Of a stretch of DNA of 64,000 bases, positions 18,207 through 28,198 are shown in pieces. The notes below the pieces were generated by a model. It saw only the letters and a program-made list of their open reading frames with translations, was not told the origin of the DNA and did no database searches. The DNA is from CAWDDA01 sp963813345 (GTDB lineage: Bacteria; Acidobacteriota; Blastocatellia; RBC074), in the NCBI GenBank assembly GCA_963813345.1, contig CAWEYR010000024.1:186001-250000 (forward strand), given 5' to 3'. Each line of letters starts with the position of its first letter. Position 1 is the first letter of the stretch. The position numbers and the translations under genes are program-made.

Positions 18207-19613
18207 ATGGCGAAAAAAGGCAATGTCCTCGTGATTGATGACGAGGAGATTATGCGCGAGGTGCTCGAAAGCCTGCTCTCCCCGGAAGGTTATCGAGTCG
18301 ATCTCGCAAAGACAGGGGAAGAAGGTCTGGCACGAATGAACGATCGCGCCTACGACGCGATGCTTCTTGACGTTTCCATGCCCGGGATCGGGGGGTTGCG
18401 CACTCTCGAAGAGATTCTCAAACTCGATCGAGAGGCAGTGGTGATCATGATCACCGCCTATGCAACGTTTGATACGGCTATAGCTGCGTGGCAGCTCGGA
18501 GCTTTCAACTGCATCCGAAAGCCTTTCGAGAACGAGCAGATTCTTCGCATCGTGGCATCGGGTATTTCCAGGCGGCGCGGGGACGAAGAACGGCGAGTCC
18601 TTCGAAGAACTCTCAAAGGCTCTCCTGACAGAAGCCGTCTGGTCGGAAGCTCTGCGGCAATGCGCGAGGTATACGATCTGATCGAACAGGTCGCACCGGC
18701 GCGCTCGACCGTTCTCCTGACTGGTGAATCAGGTACCGGTAAAGAGGTGGTAGCGCGGGCGATTCACTTCTCCAGCCCGCGTGCCGAGTCCGGGCAGTTT
18801 GTTGCGGTCAATTGCAGCAACATTCCTTCCGAGCTGCTCGAATCCGAGCTGTTTGGACATACCAAAGGCGCATTTACGGGCGCTGTGGCTGCCAAGAAGG
18901 GCCTCTTTGAAGTCGCCGATGGCGGTTCAATCTTCCTCGACGAGATCAGTACGATACCCCCCGAGACGCAGGCCCGATTGCTGCGGGTCATACAGGAGCG
19001 CGAATTCACGCCTCTGGGAGATACTCAGCCTCGGCGGGTCGATGTGAGAATCATCGCGGCGACGAATACCGACCTCCAGCGCGCGGTCAAGTCAGGCGAT
19101 TTCCGCGAAGACCTGTTTTACCGGCTCAATGTGATCAACATTCACCTTCCCCCGCTGCGGAACAGGCGCGAAGACGTACTGCTTCTCGCGCAGCATTTTA
19201 TTCGCAAGTACAACGAGGAGAATGGCCGAACAATTACCGAGACACTTGCTCCAGAAGTTCTGAAAGTTCTCGAGAAGTACACCTGGCCGGGAAATGTTCG
19301 AGAGCTCGAATCGACAATCGAGCGAGCAGTGATTGTGGCAAGGTCCGACGAGATCACGCTTGAATCCCTTCGAGAGGAGATACTGAACCCGGATGCGCGT
19401 TCCAGCACTCGCTCGGTGCTCGGAGACTCAGCATCTGAGCTTGACGTATCGCGTGGCATTTCGTTCTATGACGAAGTCTCGCGTTTTGAGATCGAGCTGA
19501 TACGGAGGGCTCTGGAGTTCACCGGCGGTCATCAGAGCCGCGCGGCAAAACTTCTCGGCATGAACAACACCACGCTAAACAGCAAAATCAAGGTTTACAA
19601 TCTGAAGCTCTGA
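18207..19613 (+). CDS. Sigma-54-dependent response regulator (NtrC family)
   Basis: 468 residues. Receiver domain with VIDDEE, phosphoacceptor Asp in MLLDVSMPG, and the Lys of IRKPF. AAA+ domain with Walker A GESGTGKE, the sigma-54-contacting GAFTGA loop, FLDEIS, and R-finger region. C-terminal Fis-type helix-turn-helix (GGHQSRAAKLLGMNNTTLNSKIKVYNL). It should remodel sigma-54 polymerase at distant enhancers after phosphorylation. No sensor kinase is adjacent, so it is an orphan in this window. I start at MAKKGNVLVIDDEE (18207). It is divergent from the VWFA gene, with a 121-base shared promoter gap. Confidence 0.93.
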   Translation: MAKKGNVLVIDDEEIMREVLESLLSPEGYRVDLAKTGEEGLARMNDRAYDAMLLDVSMPGIGGLRTLEEILKLDREAVVIMITAYATFDTAIAAWQLGAFNCIRKPFENEQILRIVASGISRRRGDEERRVLRRTLKGSPDRSRLVGSSAAMREVYDLIEQVAPARSTVLLTGESGTGKEVVARAIHFSSPRAESGQFVAVNCSNIPSELLESELFGHTKGAFTGAVAAKKGLFEVADGGSIFLDEISTIPPETQARLLRVIQEREFTPLGDTQPRRVDVRIIAATNTDLQRAVKSGDFREDLFYRLNVINIHLPPLRNRREDVLLLAQHFIRKYNEENGRTITETLAPEVLKVLEKYTWPGNVRELESTIERAVIVARSDEITLESLREEILNPDARSSTRSVLGDSASELDVSRGISFYDEVSRFEIELIRRALEFTGGHQSRAAKLLGMNNTTLNSKIKVYNLKL

Positions 19614-19615
19614 TT

Positions 19616-19709
19616 ACCCGGGAGCGCCAGGCTGCCGAGCCTGGCGCGTGGAATGTGAGGAACGTTGGTGTTGATGACACGCCAGGCTGGAGCCTGGCGC
19701 TCCCGGGTA
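19616..19709. repeat. Double hairpin repeat, module C
   Basis: Outer arms ACCCGGGAGCGCCAGGCT (19616-19633) and its complement ending at 19709 form one long stem. Each half is itself a hairpin (GCCAGGCTGCCGAGCCTGGC and GCCAGGCTGGAGCCTGGC). The element begins 3 bases after the response-regulator stop and ends 4 bases before the next ATG, so it must be transcribed and sits where a ribosome-binding site would be expected. Confidence 0.9.
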
Positions 19710-19713
19710 CTAG

Positions 19714-20634
19714 ATGCCTTTGACTGAATCAAAAGAGCGGCGAGGCTATTTTCTCGCTGCTGCCGCAGCCTCGTTGTGGGGCATGTCAGGTGTCATTTCG
19801 AAGCATCTGTTCAATGAACAGATGCGGCCGATTGAACTGATCTCAGTTCGAACTCTCATCGCGGCATTGATCCTCGTTACGTATCTCGCCATCAGCCGCC
19901 CTCATCTCCTGAGAATCAAGATTTCCGATATCCGTTACTTTGCGCTTCTCGGCTTCATCGGACTCGCAGCGAACCAGTATGCCTATTACATAGCGCTCGA
20001 CTTGACGAGCGTTGCGTTCGCACTTCTTCTTCAATATCTGTCGCCGTTGTTCCTGCTCGGCTATGGAGTAATTGCGAAAACTGAGTCTATGACGGCCGGC
20101 AAGCTCTTTGCAGCATTCACCGCTATCGCCGGTTGTGCGCTCATTGTCGCGGGTCAACCAGGTGGCGTTGGCCGGACCTCTCTTCCGGGCATTCTCCTCG
20201 CCATCACATCAGCAGCGTGCTTTGCCTTTTATACTCGTTACGGCCAGATAGGACTCGGCCGATACAATGCGTCCACAGTGCTCACTTATACCTTTGTATT
20301 CTCGGCGCTGGCGTGGCTTCTTATGCGCCCCGTGTGGACACTTCCTCTCGCAAGCTACACGAAAACAACGTGGCTCTTCGTCTTCTACCTTGCGTCATTT
20401 GCGACCGTGTTGCCATTTGCGTTCTATCTCTTGAGTTTGAAGCATCTGGAAGCCAGTCGCACAAATATCACATCGATGATTGAGCCGGTCGTTGCCGCAT
20501 CTCTCGCCTGGATCTGGCTCGGTGAGCGGATGACCTCGTGGCAGTTAATTGGTGGAGCTGCGGTTCTCGGCGGGGTGCTGATGCTTCAACTCGAGACCGG
20601 GGTGCTAAGGTGGAAAAGAAGGACGGCCGGCTAA
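19714..20634 (+). CDS. EamA/DMT-family transporter
   Basis: A 306-residue membrane protein with about ten hydrophobic helices arranged as two EamA repeats. First repeat from AAAAASLWGMSGVISKHLF; second from GILLAITSAACFAFYTRYGQIGL, ending with EPVVAASLAWIWLGERMTSWQLIGGAAVLGGVL. Members export metabolites or drugs. Nothing here indicates the substrate. No Shine-Dalgarno is visible because a repeat hairpin directly abuts the ATG. Confidence 0.9.
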   Translation: MPLTESKERRGYFLAAAAASLWGMSGVISKHLFNEQMRPIELISVRTLIAALILVTYLAISRPHLLRIKISDIRYFALLGFIGLAANQYAYYIALDLTSVAFALLLQYLSPLFLLGYGVIAKTESMTAGKLFAAFTAIAGCALIVAGQPGGVGRTSLPGILLAITSAACFAFYTRYGQIGLGRYNASTVLTYTFVFSALAWLLMRPVWTLPLASYTKTTWLFVFYLASFATVLPFAFYLLSLKHLEASRTNITSMIEPVVAASLAWIWLGERMTSWQLIGGAAVLGGVLMLQLETGVLRWKRRTAG

Positions 20635-20645
20635 GGACGAGTTCG

Positions 20646-22086
20646 CTAGTTCCTGGAAGCGCCGGTCAGAGACCAGCGCTCCCAGGGAACCAGGTTCACT
20701 GTTTCGGTGCGTGCTTCAATCCGCATGAAGGTTTTCTGTGGGACCTTCATTGAGACGATCGTGTAATCTCCGGGAACCTTGAAGAGGTGCGCCGGTGGCT
20801 CACTACGCACAATGTTCGTCAGCCGATAAGTAGTCTCTCCGGTTCTTGGATCTGAGTTTCGCGACATCACGACTACCTGCAATTCGTTCGAATACCAGCG
20901 CTCGGACACAATGTCGATCTGGCGTTCGTTGCCGATCGCGCCGGCAGGAATCGAATTGATGATGCGCGTTCCCTGAACCTCAACACCCTCCATCATCTGT
21001 TTGCCAAGGTCCTCCTGCTTGAACTCGGTCTTTCCACCGAACTAGCGACGCGTTCCACGTGGGTGCATACGAGAGCGCCGGTTCTGCAGGCGTCGCGGCG
21101 GCGGGACAACGGGCTTCTGAAGCGTAAAGTTAAATTTCAAAGTGCCTTCAACTTTAACCGTCTGTCCGTCGACCTGAGACGGCTTGAACTTCCATTCGTT
21201 TGCAGCTTTGATGGCTGCTTCGCGCAGCAGCGGATGACCACTGATTGGCTGGCTGCTGATGACGTTTCCCATCTCATCGATGACCACTGTGACCTGAACG
21301 GGTCCTTGAACGCCGGCGGCTTTGGCTACAGCCGGATACTCGGGATTCACTTTTGTAACTGCGGATCCCTGTATGCCTCCCGCCTCTGGCTTGATCTTCT
21401 TCATTTTGATGGCAGCTGTGTATTCTTCATTGCTCTTGTTTGTATCCTGGGCGTCAGGCATCGGCTTGCGAGGATACATCGCGGCCAGGAGCCGGTGGCG
21501 GTGGAGGCGGTGGCGGCAGTGGCGCCTTGTGTGCAGTCTGAGCACGAGGATCAAGCACCCAGTTCGTAACGGCAATCGGATCATTTATGAAGATTCGCTG
21601 CGTGGAATGGTCAGCTGTAGTCCAGGGTCCGATTACCCCGATGCTCTGTTCGCGGCGCGTACGCCCCTCGCTGTCTCTATACAGGCTGCTTGTTGTTTTT
21701 CGGACAATGCGGTTGCCATCGCTCAAAGTCTGAGTTGTTTCAGTGATCGCATCGGCAGAGTATGGAGCTCCTTTGACAACCTTGAAATCGAAGCTCATCT
21801 CAGACGCTGCAAATGCAAATGTACCAACATTGCCATCAGGGCTCACGATCACGTCCTGAACCACTTCAGGACCCTTGAAGTAGGTAAAGGCTCCCTCCTG
21901 ACCGATGAATATGGGAACGTTCAATTCCCTCTCGAACGTCGGCTCCGCTCCACGAGGCATTACCTGAATCCTTGGCTTAGGAGTTTCAGGAGGATTCTGC
22001 GCGATAGCAGGCATCGATGCTGTGGCAAGCATGAAGCTCGAAAGCACGCTGCCGATCACTCGTCGCTTTCTGGATGTTCTGAACAT
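20646..22086 (-). CDS. Secreted protein with internal TonB C-terminal domain (frame disrupted)
   Basis: Three segments read as one protein. 22086-21454: signal peptide, then a domain with PEVVQDVIVSPDGNVGTFAF and TTQTLSDGNRIVRKTTSSLYRDSEGRTRRE. 21584-21042: a TonB C-terminal-like domain (VNPEYPAVAKAAGVQGPVQVTVVIDEMGNV...AAIKAANEWKFKP). 20996-20646: GVEVQGTRIINSIPAGAIGNERQIDIVSERWYS and a conserved tail. A one-base shift near 21480 links the first two. Between second and third there is a stop at 21042-21044 in the same frame plus doubtful sequence. The TonB domain therefore sits in the middle of another domain, not at the C-terminus. The final residues (PWERWSLTGAS) are encoded by an intergenic-type repeat. 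Function unknown. Confidence 0.65.
20651..20688. repeat. Inverted repeat at the gene end, module C variant
   Basis: CCTGGAAGCGCCGGTC and GACCAGCGCTCCCAGG form an imperfect stem. The CGCTCCC edge matches module C elements. It is inside the last codons of the TonB-domain gene on the minus strand and follows the EamA stop on the plus strand. Confidence 0.7.
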
Positions 22087-22116
22087 ACGATTTCCTTTCT
22101 ATGTTACAAGTAATGG

Positions 22117-22890
22117 CTATCTTACAAATCTGATTGCCCGTGCCAGACCATCGTCAGCCATCAGCACGTCTGCCTTCACCTTCTGACCCGGTTGCTCGGA
22201 AGCCATAGAAAATCCGAAATATGCAAGTGCTGACCGCGGCATTTCAATCCGGATCACCTGACCACTTTCTGACGGCGGCAGGCCGCGCGTTTCACGGAGC
22301 GGAATAAACTCGGTGGCAAGCTCGTTGCCCATTCGCACAGGTCTGAATTCACCAAGTTCAGACGTGACCGTAGCTTGATAGGAGGTTGAAGCAACGACTC
22401 GTTCGCTCCTCACCTTGTGCTTCGTCATCCTATTCTTTGCGGGGACGACAACCTCCCGTACAGGCGGCACTGGCGCGAAACCTCTATCAGGAGTGGCGGA
22501 CGCGTGCGGCGGCTCAACCTTCGAAACTTCAGATGGAGTTCGTGAAGAGCTCCAGTACGACGCTGCAGCAACAGCAAGCGTGAGGACTGCCGCTGCGGCA
22601 AGACCTGCAACACCGAATCTCATTCGCACCGGTTTGGTAACAACGACAACGGGTTCCTGTGTGCGAAACGCGGATTGAAGGTTTGCGCGGATCTCACGAG
22701 GCGCCTCCAGGGCAATATCCTCATCCTTCACTGCCAGAAGGACTGCCTGCAACGCTCGCTCCCTCTCGAGAGTCGCTGCACAAGGCTCGCAAGTACTCAT
22801 GTGCTCAATCGCATCATCCCGCTCGCGCGCATCCACAAGGTCGCGTCGCGCAAGATCGGTTATCAGTTCAATACATTCACTGCAATTCAT
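22117..22890 (-). CDS. Anti-sigma factor with zinc-finger (zf-HC2) domain
   Basis: A 257-residue protein. The N-terminus has MNCSECIELITDLARRDL and the HMSTCEPC motif of the ZAS zinc-binding anti-sigma domain. A membrane helix (FGVAGLAAAAVLTLAVAAASYW) at about 105-127 is followed by a roughly 130-residue periplasmic region ending VIRIEMPRSALAYFGF...VKADVLMADDGLARAIRFVR. It should hold the preceding ECF sigma factor at the membrane. It starts 41 bases after the sigma gene ends. I chose MNCSEC (22890) because the zinc motif must be N-terminal. Confidence 0.88.
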   Translation of the reverse strand: MNCSECIELITDLARRDLVDARERDDAIEHMSTCEPCAATLERERALQAVLLAVKDEDIALEAPREIRANLQSAFRTQEPVVVVTKPVRMRFGVAGLAAAAVLTLAVAAASYWSSSRTPSEVSKVEPPHASATPDRGFAPVPPVREVVVPAKNRMTKHKVRSERVVASTSYQATVTSELGEFRPVRMGNELATEFIPLRETRGLPPSESGQVIRIEMPRSALAYFGFSMASEQPGQKVKADVLMADDGLARAIRFVR

Positions 22891-22930
22891 ACCGAATACC
22901 CCAGAAAGGCTTCCTTTTGGTTTCTTATTC

Positions 22931-23596
22931 TCATCCTGGCGGATTCTGCCTCGGTACAAGACGCTCGAGCAGAATCGAACGCGCTCGATGCAACCGTGAG
23001 CGCACCGTGCCAACACGACATCCAACGACGTCTGCGGCCTGCGCGTATGTCATTTCGTGCAGATCACAGAGGACAACTATCTCGCGATAATGAGGTGGCA
23101 GTGATAGAACGGCCTTTCGGACCCTATCGATCGTCTCGGCCCGTGCGAGCTCGATCACAGGATCGAAATCCGTCACAAATCTGGGATCCTCGTGCGACGC
23201 CCCATCGTCGTCTTCATTCGAGATCGGAACATAACTTCGTTCAACCTCGAAGCGCTTCAGCACCAGATTACGCGCTATCCCGTAAAGAAAGGCTCCAACG
23301 GATCCTCTTTCCCGATCAAAGGAGCCCGCAACGCGCATAAGTGTCAGAAAAACATCCTGAGTAACATCCTCGGCGGTCGCGACTGATCCGCTCATCTGGA
23401 GCGCGAAGCGATAGATTGGACCCTGTTTTCTCTCGTAAAGTGTCATGAACGCTTCCTCACTTCCAGCCACCATCTGCTTCACGAGGTCGACATCGCTGAC
23501 CGCTGTTAGATTCAGGCATAGGCGCGCTTGCGATCTGGGAACTACCCGCAATATTTCTTCTGATTGTATTACCCAGGCGAGCGAGAAAGGTTCCAA
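22931..23596 (-). CDS. ECF-type RNA polymerase sigma factor
   Basis: About 221 residues as read. Region 2: DVDLVKQMVAGSEEAFMTLYERKQGPIYRFALQMSG...AEDVTQDVFLTLMR. Region 4: VLSLPPHYREIVVLCDLHEMTYAQAADVVGCRVGTVRSRLHRAR. Paired with the zf-HC2 anti-sigma gene downstream, the standard arrangement for envelope-signal responses. The start is unclear: no in-frame ATG precedes region 2; TTG at 23596 or an internal TTG (ILRVV) are candidates, and a lost base near the 5' end is possible. The first 30 residues should be treated as unreliable. Confidence 0.9.
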   Translation of the reverse strand: MEPFSLAWVIQSEEILRVVPRSQARLCLNLTAVSDVDLVKQMVAGSEEAFMTLYERKQGPIYRFALQMSGSVATAEDVTQDVFLTLMRVAGSFDRERGSVGAFLYGIARNLVLKRFEVERSYVPISNEDDDGASHEDPRFVTDFDPVIELARAETIDRVRKAVLSLPPHYREIVVLCDLHEMTYAQAADVVGCRVGTVRSRLHRARSILLERLVPRQNPPG

Positions 23597-23600
23597 AAAA

Positions 23601-23775
23601 CGGGGGGTCGGGGGCAGGGGCGGGGGTCGGGATCGGGGTCAGAGGTCAGGGATTGTCATTTGAGATTTGAGATTTGTCATTGATTATGATCAAGAAGATA
23701 TCTTCAGAAAAATGCCAAATGACAACTCTCAAATCTCAAATGACATCCCGACCCCTACCCCTGACCCCCGACCCC
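23601..23775. repeat. Nested inverted repeat with G-rich outer arms, module F
   Basis: Left arm: many runs of G (GGGGGGTCGGGGGCAGGGG and on) then GTCATTTGAGATTTGAGATT. Right arm: CTCAAATCTCAAATGAC then CCCGACCCCTACCCC and CTGACCCCCGACCCC. Outer G-rich module F recurs at 49604 around a different core. The G-runs could form quadruplexes on the plus strand. Confidence 0.85.
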
Positions 23776-23780
23776 TCTTC

Positions 23781-24635
23781 CTATCTCCTTCTTGGAGCTT
23801 TTCGGTTCTCGATCACTTTGATCTCGAAGAGTTTTGGCCAGCGCTTACCAGTTACAAAGATGCGGTTTGTCGCGGGATCAAAGGCGATTCCATTGAGCAC
23901 ATCGACCGGGATCTGGCGGTCTTCGGGAGAAAGAAGACCCGACATGTCGATCCAACTTCTGAGAATGCCGGTAGCAGGGTCTATGCGCACGATCCGGTCG
24001 GTCTGCCAGACATTTGCGAATATCTCACCGTTGATGTATTCCAGCTCATTCAGAAGATTCAATGGCTGCGAATTCTCGAGCACGCTGACCGATCTCTGAA
24101 CGGCAAGAGTCTCTGGATCAAGAAAACTGATCGTGTTCGAGCCATTCGACATGATCAGTGAATGAGCATCGTTGGTGAGTCCCCACCCCTGTCCGATATA
24201 GGTGAAGGTCCTCAGCAAGCCAAACGATTGCAGATCGTAAACGAACCCTTGCTGAGAGACCCAGGTGAGCTGGAATGCCCGTCCCTGCATGATCGCCAGG
24301 CCTTCAGCAAAATATTGACTATCAATATCCTTTCGCTGAAGCACCTGTCCCGTAGCCAGGTCCACCTTGCGGAGTGATGATTCACCGTTGATGCCTGTGC
24401 TCTCATAAAGAAACCCGTTGTGGTAAACGAGTCCCTGAGTGAATGCGCCGCGATCGTGCGGGTAAACTTTCACCACTTCGTACGACTGGATGGGAACCCG
24501 CCTGGGTACGCGGATGACCTGGTTTTCCCGAGACGTTTCCTGCTCCGGTCGGCCGGCGCTTGATGATTTCAAAGTCGGAAATCCGACCAGTGCGCCGGCA
24601 ACCAGAGCGAGAATCGCAATCGGAACGACAGCCAC
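23781..24635 (-). CDS. Glutaminyl-peptide cyclotransferase (plant/bacterial type)
   Basis: About 284 residues. N-terminal membrane anchor or signal (VPIAILALVAGALVGF) followed by a five-bladed beta-propeller of the glutamine cyclotransferase family: YPHDRGAFTQGLVYHNGFLYESTGINGESSLR, GQGWGLTNDAHSLIMSNGS, NELEYINGEIFANVWQTDRIVRIDP, VLNGIAFDP and FVTGKRWPKLFEI. It converts N-terminal glutamine to pyroglutamate on exported proteins. The first codon as read is GTG at 24635. An ATG at the end of the preceding gene would give a better signal peptide if one base were missing near it. Confidence 0.88.
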   Translation of the reverse strand: MAVVPIAILALVAGALVGFPTLKSSSAGRPEQETSRENQVIRVPRRVPIQSYEVVKVYPHDRGAFTQGLVYHNGFLYESTGINGESSLRKVDLATGQVLQRKDIDSQYFAEGLAIMQGRAFQLTWVSQQGFVYDLQSFGLLRTFTYIGQGWGLTNDAHSLIMSNGSNTISFLDPETLAVQRSVSVLENSQPLNLLNELEYINGEIFANVWQTDRIVRIDPATGILRSWIDMSGLLSPEDRQIPVDVLNGIAFDPATNRIFVTGKRWPKLFEIKVIENRKAPRRR

Positions 24636-24676
24636 AAGAAAGGTAGAACGAGCGTTAATCGGACATAAACTCTCAT

Positions 24677-27600
24677 CTATTTGACCAGCAGGTCGCGTGA
24701 CCGGGAAGCTATACCGTCCACCCTCAACGTGAATGACACCGGTCCCGGAGGGATTTTGCTTCGTAGCATCTCGACATTCACTTGATCAAGTCCCACGAAC
24801 GTTCCATGAGGAAGGGCGGCGTCTACCTGTTGATCCTGATTGCCAAAACGCACGACAACGTTGTTGATCGAACTATAGTTTCGGATTCCTGTACCATAGA
24901 GAATCAGGAAGACACGATCCCCGGCTATCGAGAGATCGATCTCGCGCAGGACCGGACGTTGCTGCGCATCGCAAAACGAAGACGTCTTCTTCAATCTGCT
25001 GTCCGTTTGGCTTCACGCGAATGGTGTATGCAGCTGGCACTCCACCGCCAGCTGCATCGGCCGAAAAGATTCCGGGATTGATCCGTGAAACAATTACGTC
25101 ACCGAGGCTGACGGCGCCATTGCCGTTAATGGCTTTCACCTGGGCAGGACCGTCGACGGTCTCCGGTGGAATCTGAAAGTTGATCTGCCCGGCGAAGGCA
25201 ATAAAGAGAGGAGCGAACCGCTCATCGCCGTTTGCGTCCGTAACTGACACAGTGGTTCCAGCCAGGATTATTGGAAGTGGAATCGTCTTGGCACTCGTGT
25301 TCACAAGTGAGAGATTCAGGCCGAAACCTGAAACGATCGACCCTGCAGCCAACGGGAACGTTTGGCGTGTAGCTCGCAGCCGAAACGGTGGCGATTTGAC
25401 CAGCCGCACCGGCACATGCGTTTGTAAGGATCGAAACTGAATCCGCTTGAGAGCTCGAAACTGCAAGATCGGGTTTGGAATCCTTGTTGAAATCACCGAC
25501 AGCAAAAGCCGTCGCATCCGCGACGGTATCGAAGGCAAAGGGAGGACTGAATGAACCGGTCGAGTCGCCAAAGAAAAGCGTGACATCCCTCGATGTGCGG
25601 TTGCCAACGACAAGGTCGCGCCGTCCGTCTGAATTAAAATCGCCCGACGCTGAGACTTGTTGGCTCGAGTACCTCCTTTGAGAGTCTTCGGAGTTCCGAA
25701 GCCGCCGGTTCCATTTCCGAGGGCTACGCTCACACTGTGCGATCCGGAATTAGCCGTGATCAGATCGGGCCGGTTGTCGGCATTGAAGTCGGCCAGAAGG
25801 ACGCCTCTGGGAGCGTCTCCGACATTCACGCCAACAGGACCAATGCTGAAACTGCCGGTACCGTTGTTCAAGAGGATCAGTACCACATCCTGAGCCTCAA
25901 ACGAAACAACAGCTTCAGGTCTCGAGTCTCCATTGAGATCGCCCGTAGCGATGTCGGTCGGCACCGCCGGGAGGTCAAGATTCGTGGGCGGGTCGAATCC
26001 GCCAGTAGCGTTCGCACGGAGTACGGTGAGCCTGGCCGGGTTGGCGCTAATCACAAGAAGGTCAAGCCTGGTGTCCCCGTTCACGTCTGCAGCTTCCATA
26101 GCGAGCGGTAGCTGGCCGACTGTCAAATTCACTGGACCAGCGAAGCCCCCGGCGCCATCACCCGCGAGAATCGAAACGTTGCTTGATCGAGAATTCAATA
26201 CCGCAAGGTCGAGTCGTACCGTCGTTTGTAAACTCACCACTGGCAATTGCCAGCGGACCATCTCCCGCTGGCAGCAGCTTTTCAGTACCAAAACGACCGG
26301 ATGCTGTTCCAGGCAGGTATGTGACCTCTCCAATAGGCACTGAGTTTTCGGCCGCTACAGCGAGGTCCAGATTCTGATCTCCATCAAAATCCGCTGTCAC
26401 CAGTCCATTTGGACTAAACCCTACAACACGATTGATCGACCCGTTGAAAGTTCCGGAGCCAATTGAGATAAGCACAGTTATGTCGGCCGCCGAAAAATTC
26501 GTAGCAATCAGGTCAAGATTCTGGTCCGCGGTGAAGTTCCCGCCAATCACTGAGTAAGGGTTAAAACCGGTGGAATAGTTGACTGCAGCCGCGAACGCGC
26601 CTGCGCCATTTCCCAGGAGGACCGAAACATCCGATGAACCGAAATTTGCCGTCGCGACATCAATGTTCGTGTCGCCATTCAGATCACCTGTAAAAACAGA
26701 CCCCGAGTCCACACCGGCAGCGATATCGGTCTTTGCTCCAAAGCCCCCGGAGCCGTTGTTCAACAGAATCGAAACCGTCCCATCAATATCATGTTGGCAA
26801 CTATCAGATCGGGTCTGTTGTCCTTGTTGATATCGCGAGCAGCAACGTCAAACGGACCCATTCCCGTAGGGAAGTTCGTCGCGCCGCCGAGGCCACCTGC
26901 GCCGTTGCCGAACAGTACACTGACATTGTCGCTCGCATTGTTCGCTACAGCGACGTCAAGATTTGCATCGTTGTTTATGAGCGCGATGGCGACCGAAACC
27001 GGCTCACTCCCGACGGCGAAGCTTGCCGGAGCTCCAAAGGCTCCGGTGCCGGTTCCGAGCAAAACAGCAACCTCACCCGTCTGCCCTTTCGACACAACGA
27101 GATCGGGGCGGGTATCGTTATTCAAATCACCAATCGCGATCGAAGTTGCAATCGCTGCCGACGGGAATCGTCGTGGGCGGACCGAACACCCCACCCGGTA
27201 ATGACAGGAACACTGAAACGCTTTCGCCGACTTCGTTAGCCACGACGATATCAGGACGAGTATCACCGTTTAGATCTCCAGCTGCGATATCGCCAGGTCC
27301 TCCACCTGTAACAGTCACATATTCCGGACCGGGACTAAATGATCCGAATCCATCGCCAAAAAGAATTCTGATCGTGTCATCGGTATAGTTTGTGACGACG
27401 ACATCCTGTTTTTGATCCTCATTGAAGTCTCCCACAGCGGCCCCTTGAGGCGAGTTGCCTACTCTCACTCTCTTTCCCGCAAGAAAGGTCGCGTTTGAGC
27501 AACCGAATGCCTGAATCGCTCTTTCTTCACCCAGGCGGCGGGCGAGAACCGATCCTGTTGGATAAGAGGTTATCAACAGACTAAGTAGACAAATGCAGCT

Positions 27601-27696
27601 CGTAACTCCGAGCAGCACTGAGAGACTCGTCCGTCTTGTCCATGGTCGCGGGGATGATGACGAAGATCGCAGATTCCTTCTCTCCTGATTACTCAT
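24677..27696 (-). CDS. Large secreted FG-GAP/VCBS-repeat protein with TIGR03437-like C-terminus (several frameshifts)
   Basis: Fragments 27696-27127, 27266-26760, 26763-26158, 26333-24873 and 24994-24677 form one protein of about 1000 residues. N-terminal signal or anchor (RTSLSVLLGVTSCICLLSLLI). Then about a dozen FG-GAP/VCBS repeats with motifs such as GDLNGDTRPDIVVAN and LLGNGAGGF, which bind Ca2+ in a beta-propeller. The C-terminus (FAGQINFQIPPETV, INPGIFSAD, LILYGTGIRN, GLDQVNVEM) matches the Solibacter-type C-terminal domain TIGR03437. Probably an extracellular adhesion or surface protein. At least four frame breaks. Confidence 0.82.
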
Positions 27697-27815
27697 TATC
27701 AATAGCCTCCTGAAAAGGTCTTCCGTTGAGATCAATGATGCCTGGCATTACTTGCCAGCTTAGACAGTTGTGATAGTATCGGGCGTAATTATTCGAAAAC
27801 CGACAAGGAGAATTC

Positions 27816-28166
27816 ATGACCGATACTGACTGCGTTTTTTGCAAGATCATCTCTGGCGCTGTCGCGTCTACAAAAATCTACGAGGATGATCTTGCGTGTG
27901 CCTTTGAAGATAGCAACCCCCAGGCACCAAAGCATGTGCTCGTAGTCCCACGGGAACATCTCGACTCACTGAATGATGCCGCAGCCGGCGATCAACCGCT
28001 CCTTGGTCATTTGCTCCGTTTAAGTTCAAAGATCGCAAATCAGCTTTCCATTGCGGAAAGTGGATACCGAATCGTCATTAATACGGGTGCCGACGGCGGC
28101 CAATCCGTAGAACACCTCCATCTGCATCTTCTCGGCGGGCGGCCCATGGCCTGGCCTCCCGGCTAA
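27816..28166 (+). CDS. HIT family (histidine triad nucleotide-binding) protein
   Basis: A 116-residue HinT-like protein: CVFCKIISGAVASTKIYEDD at the N-terminus, PKHVLVVPREHLDSL in the middle and the HLHLHLLGGRPMAWPPG triad at the end. It hydrolyses AMP-linked substrates such as adenosine phosphoramidates. AAGGAG lies 6 bases before the ATG. It is divergent from the FG-GAP gene with a 119-base promoter gap. Confidence 0.96.
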   Translation: MTDTDCVFCKIISGAVASTKIYEDDLACAFEDSNPQAPKHVLVVPREHLDSLNDAAAGDQPLLGHLLRLSSKIANQLSIAESGYRIVINTGADGGQSVEHLHLHLLGGRPMAWPPG

Positions 28167-28198
28167 GCGGCAACAAATGTCCGTTAGAACCGCAATTC

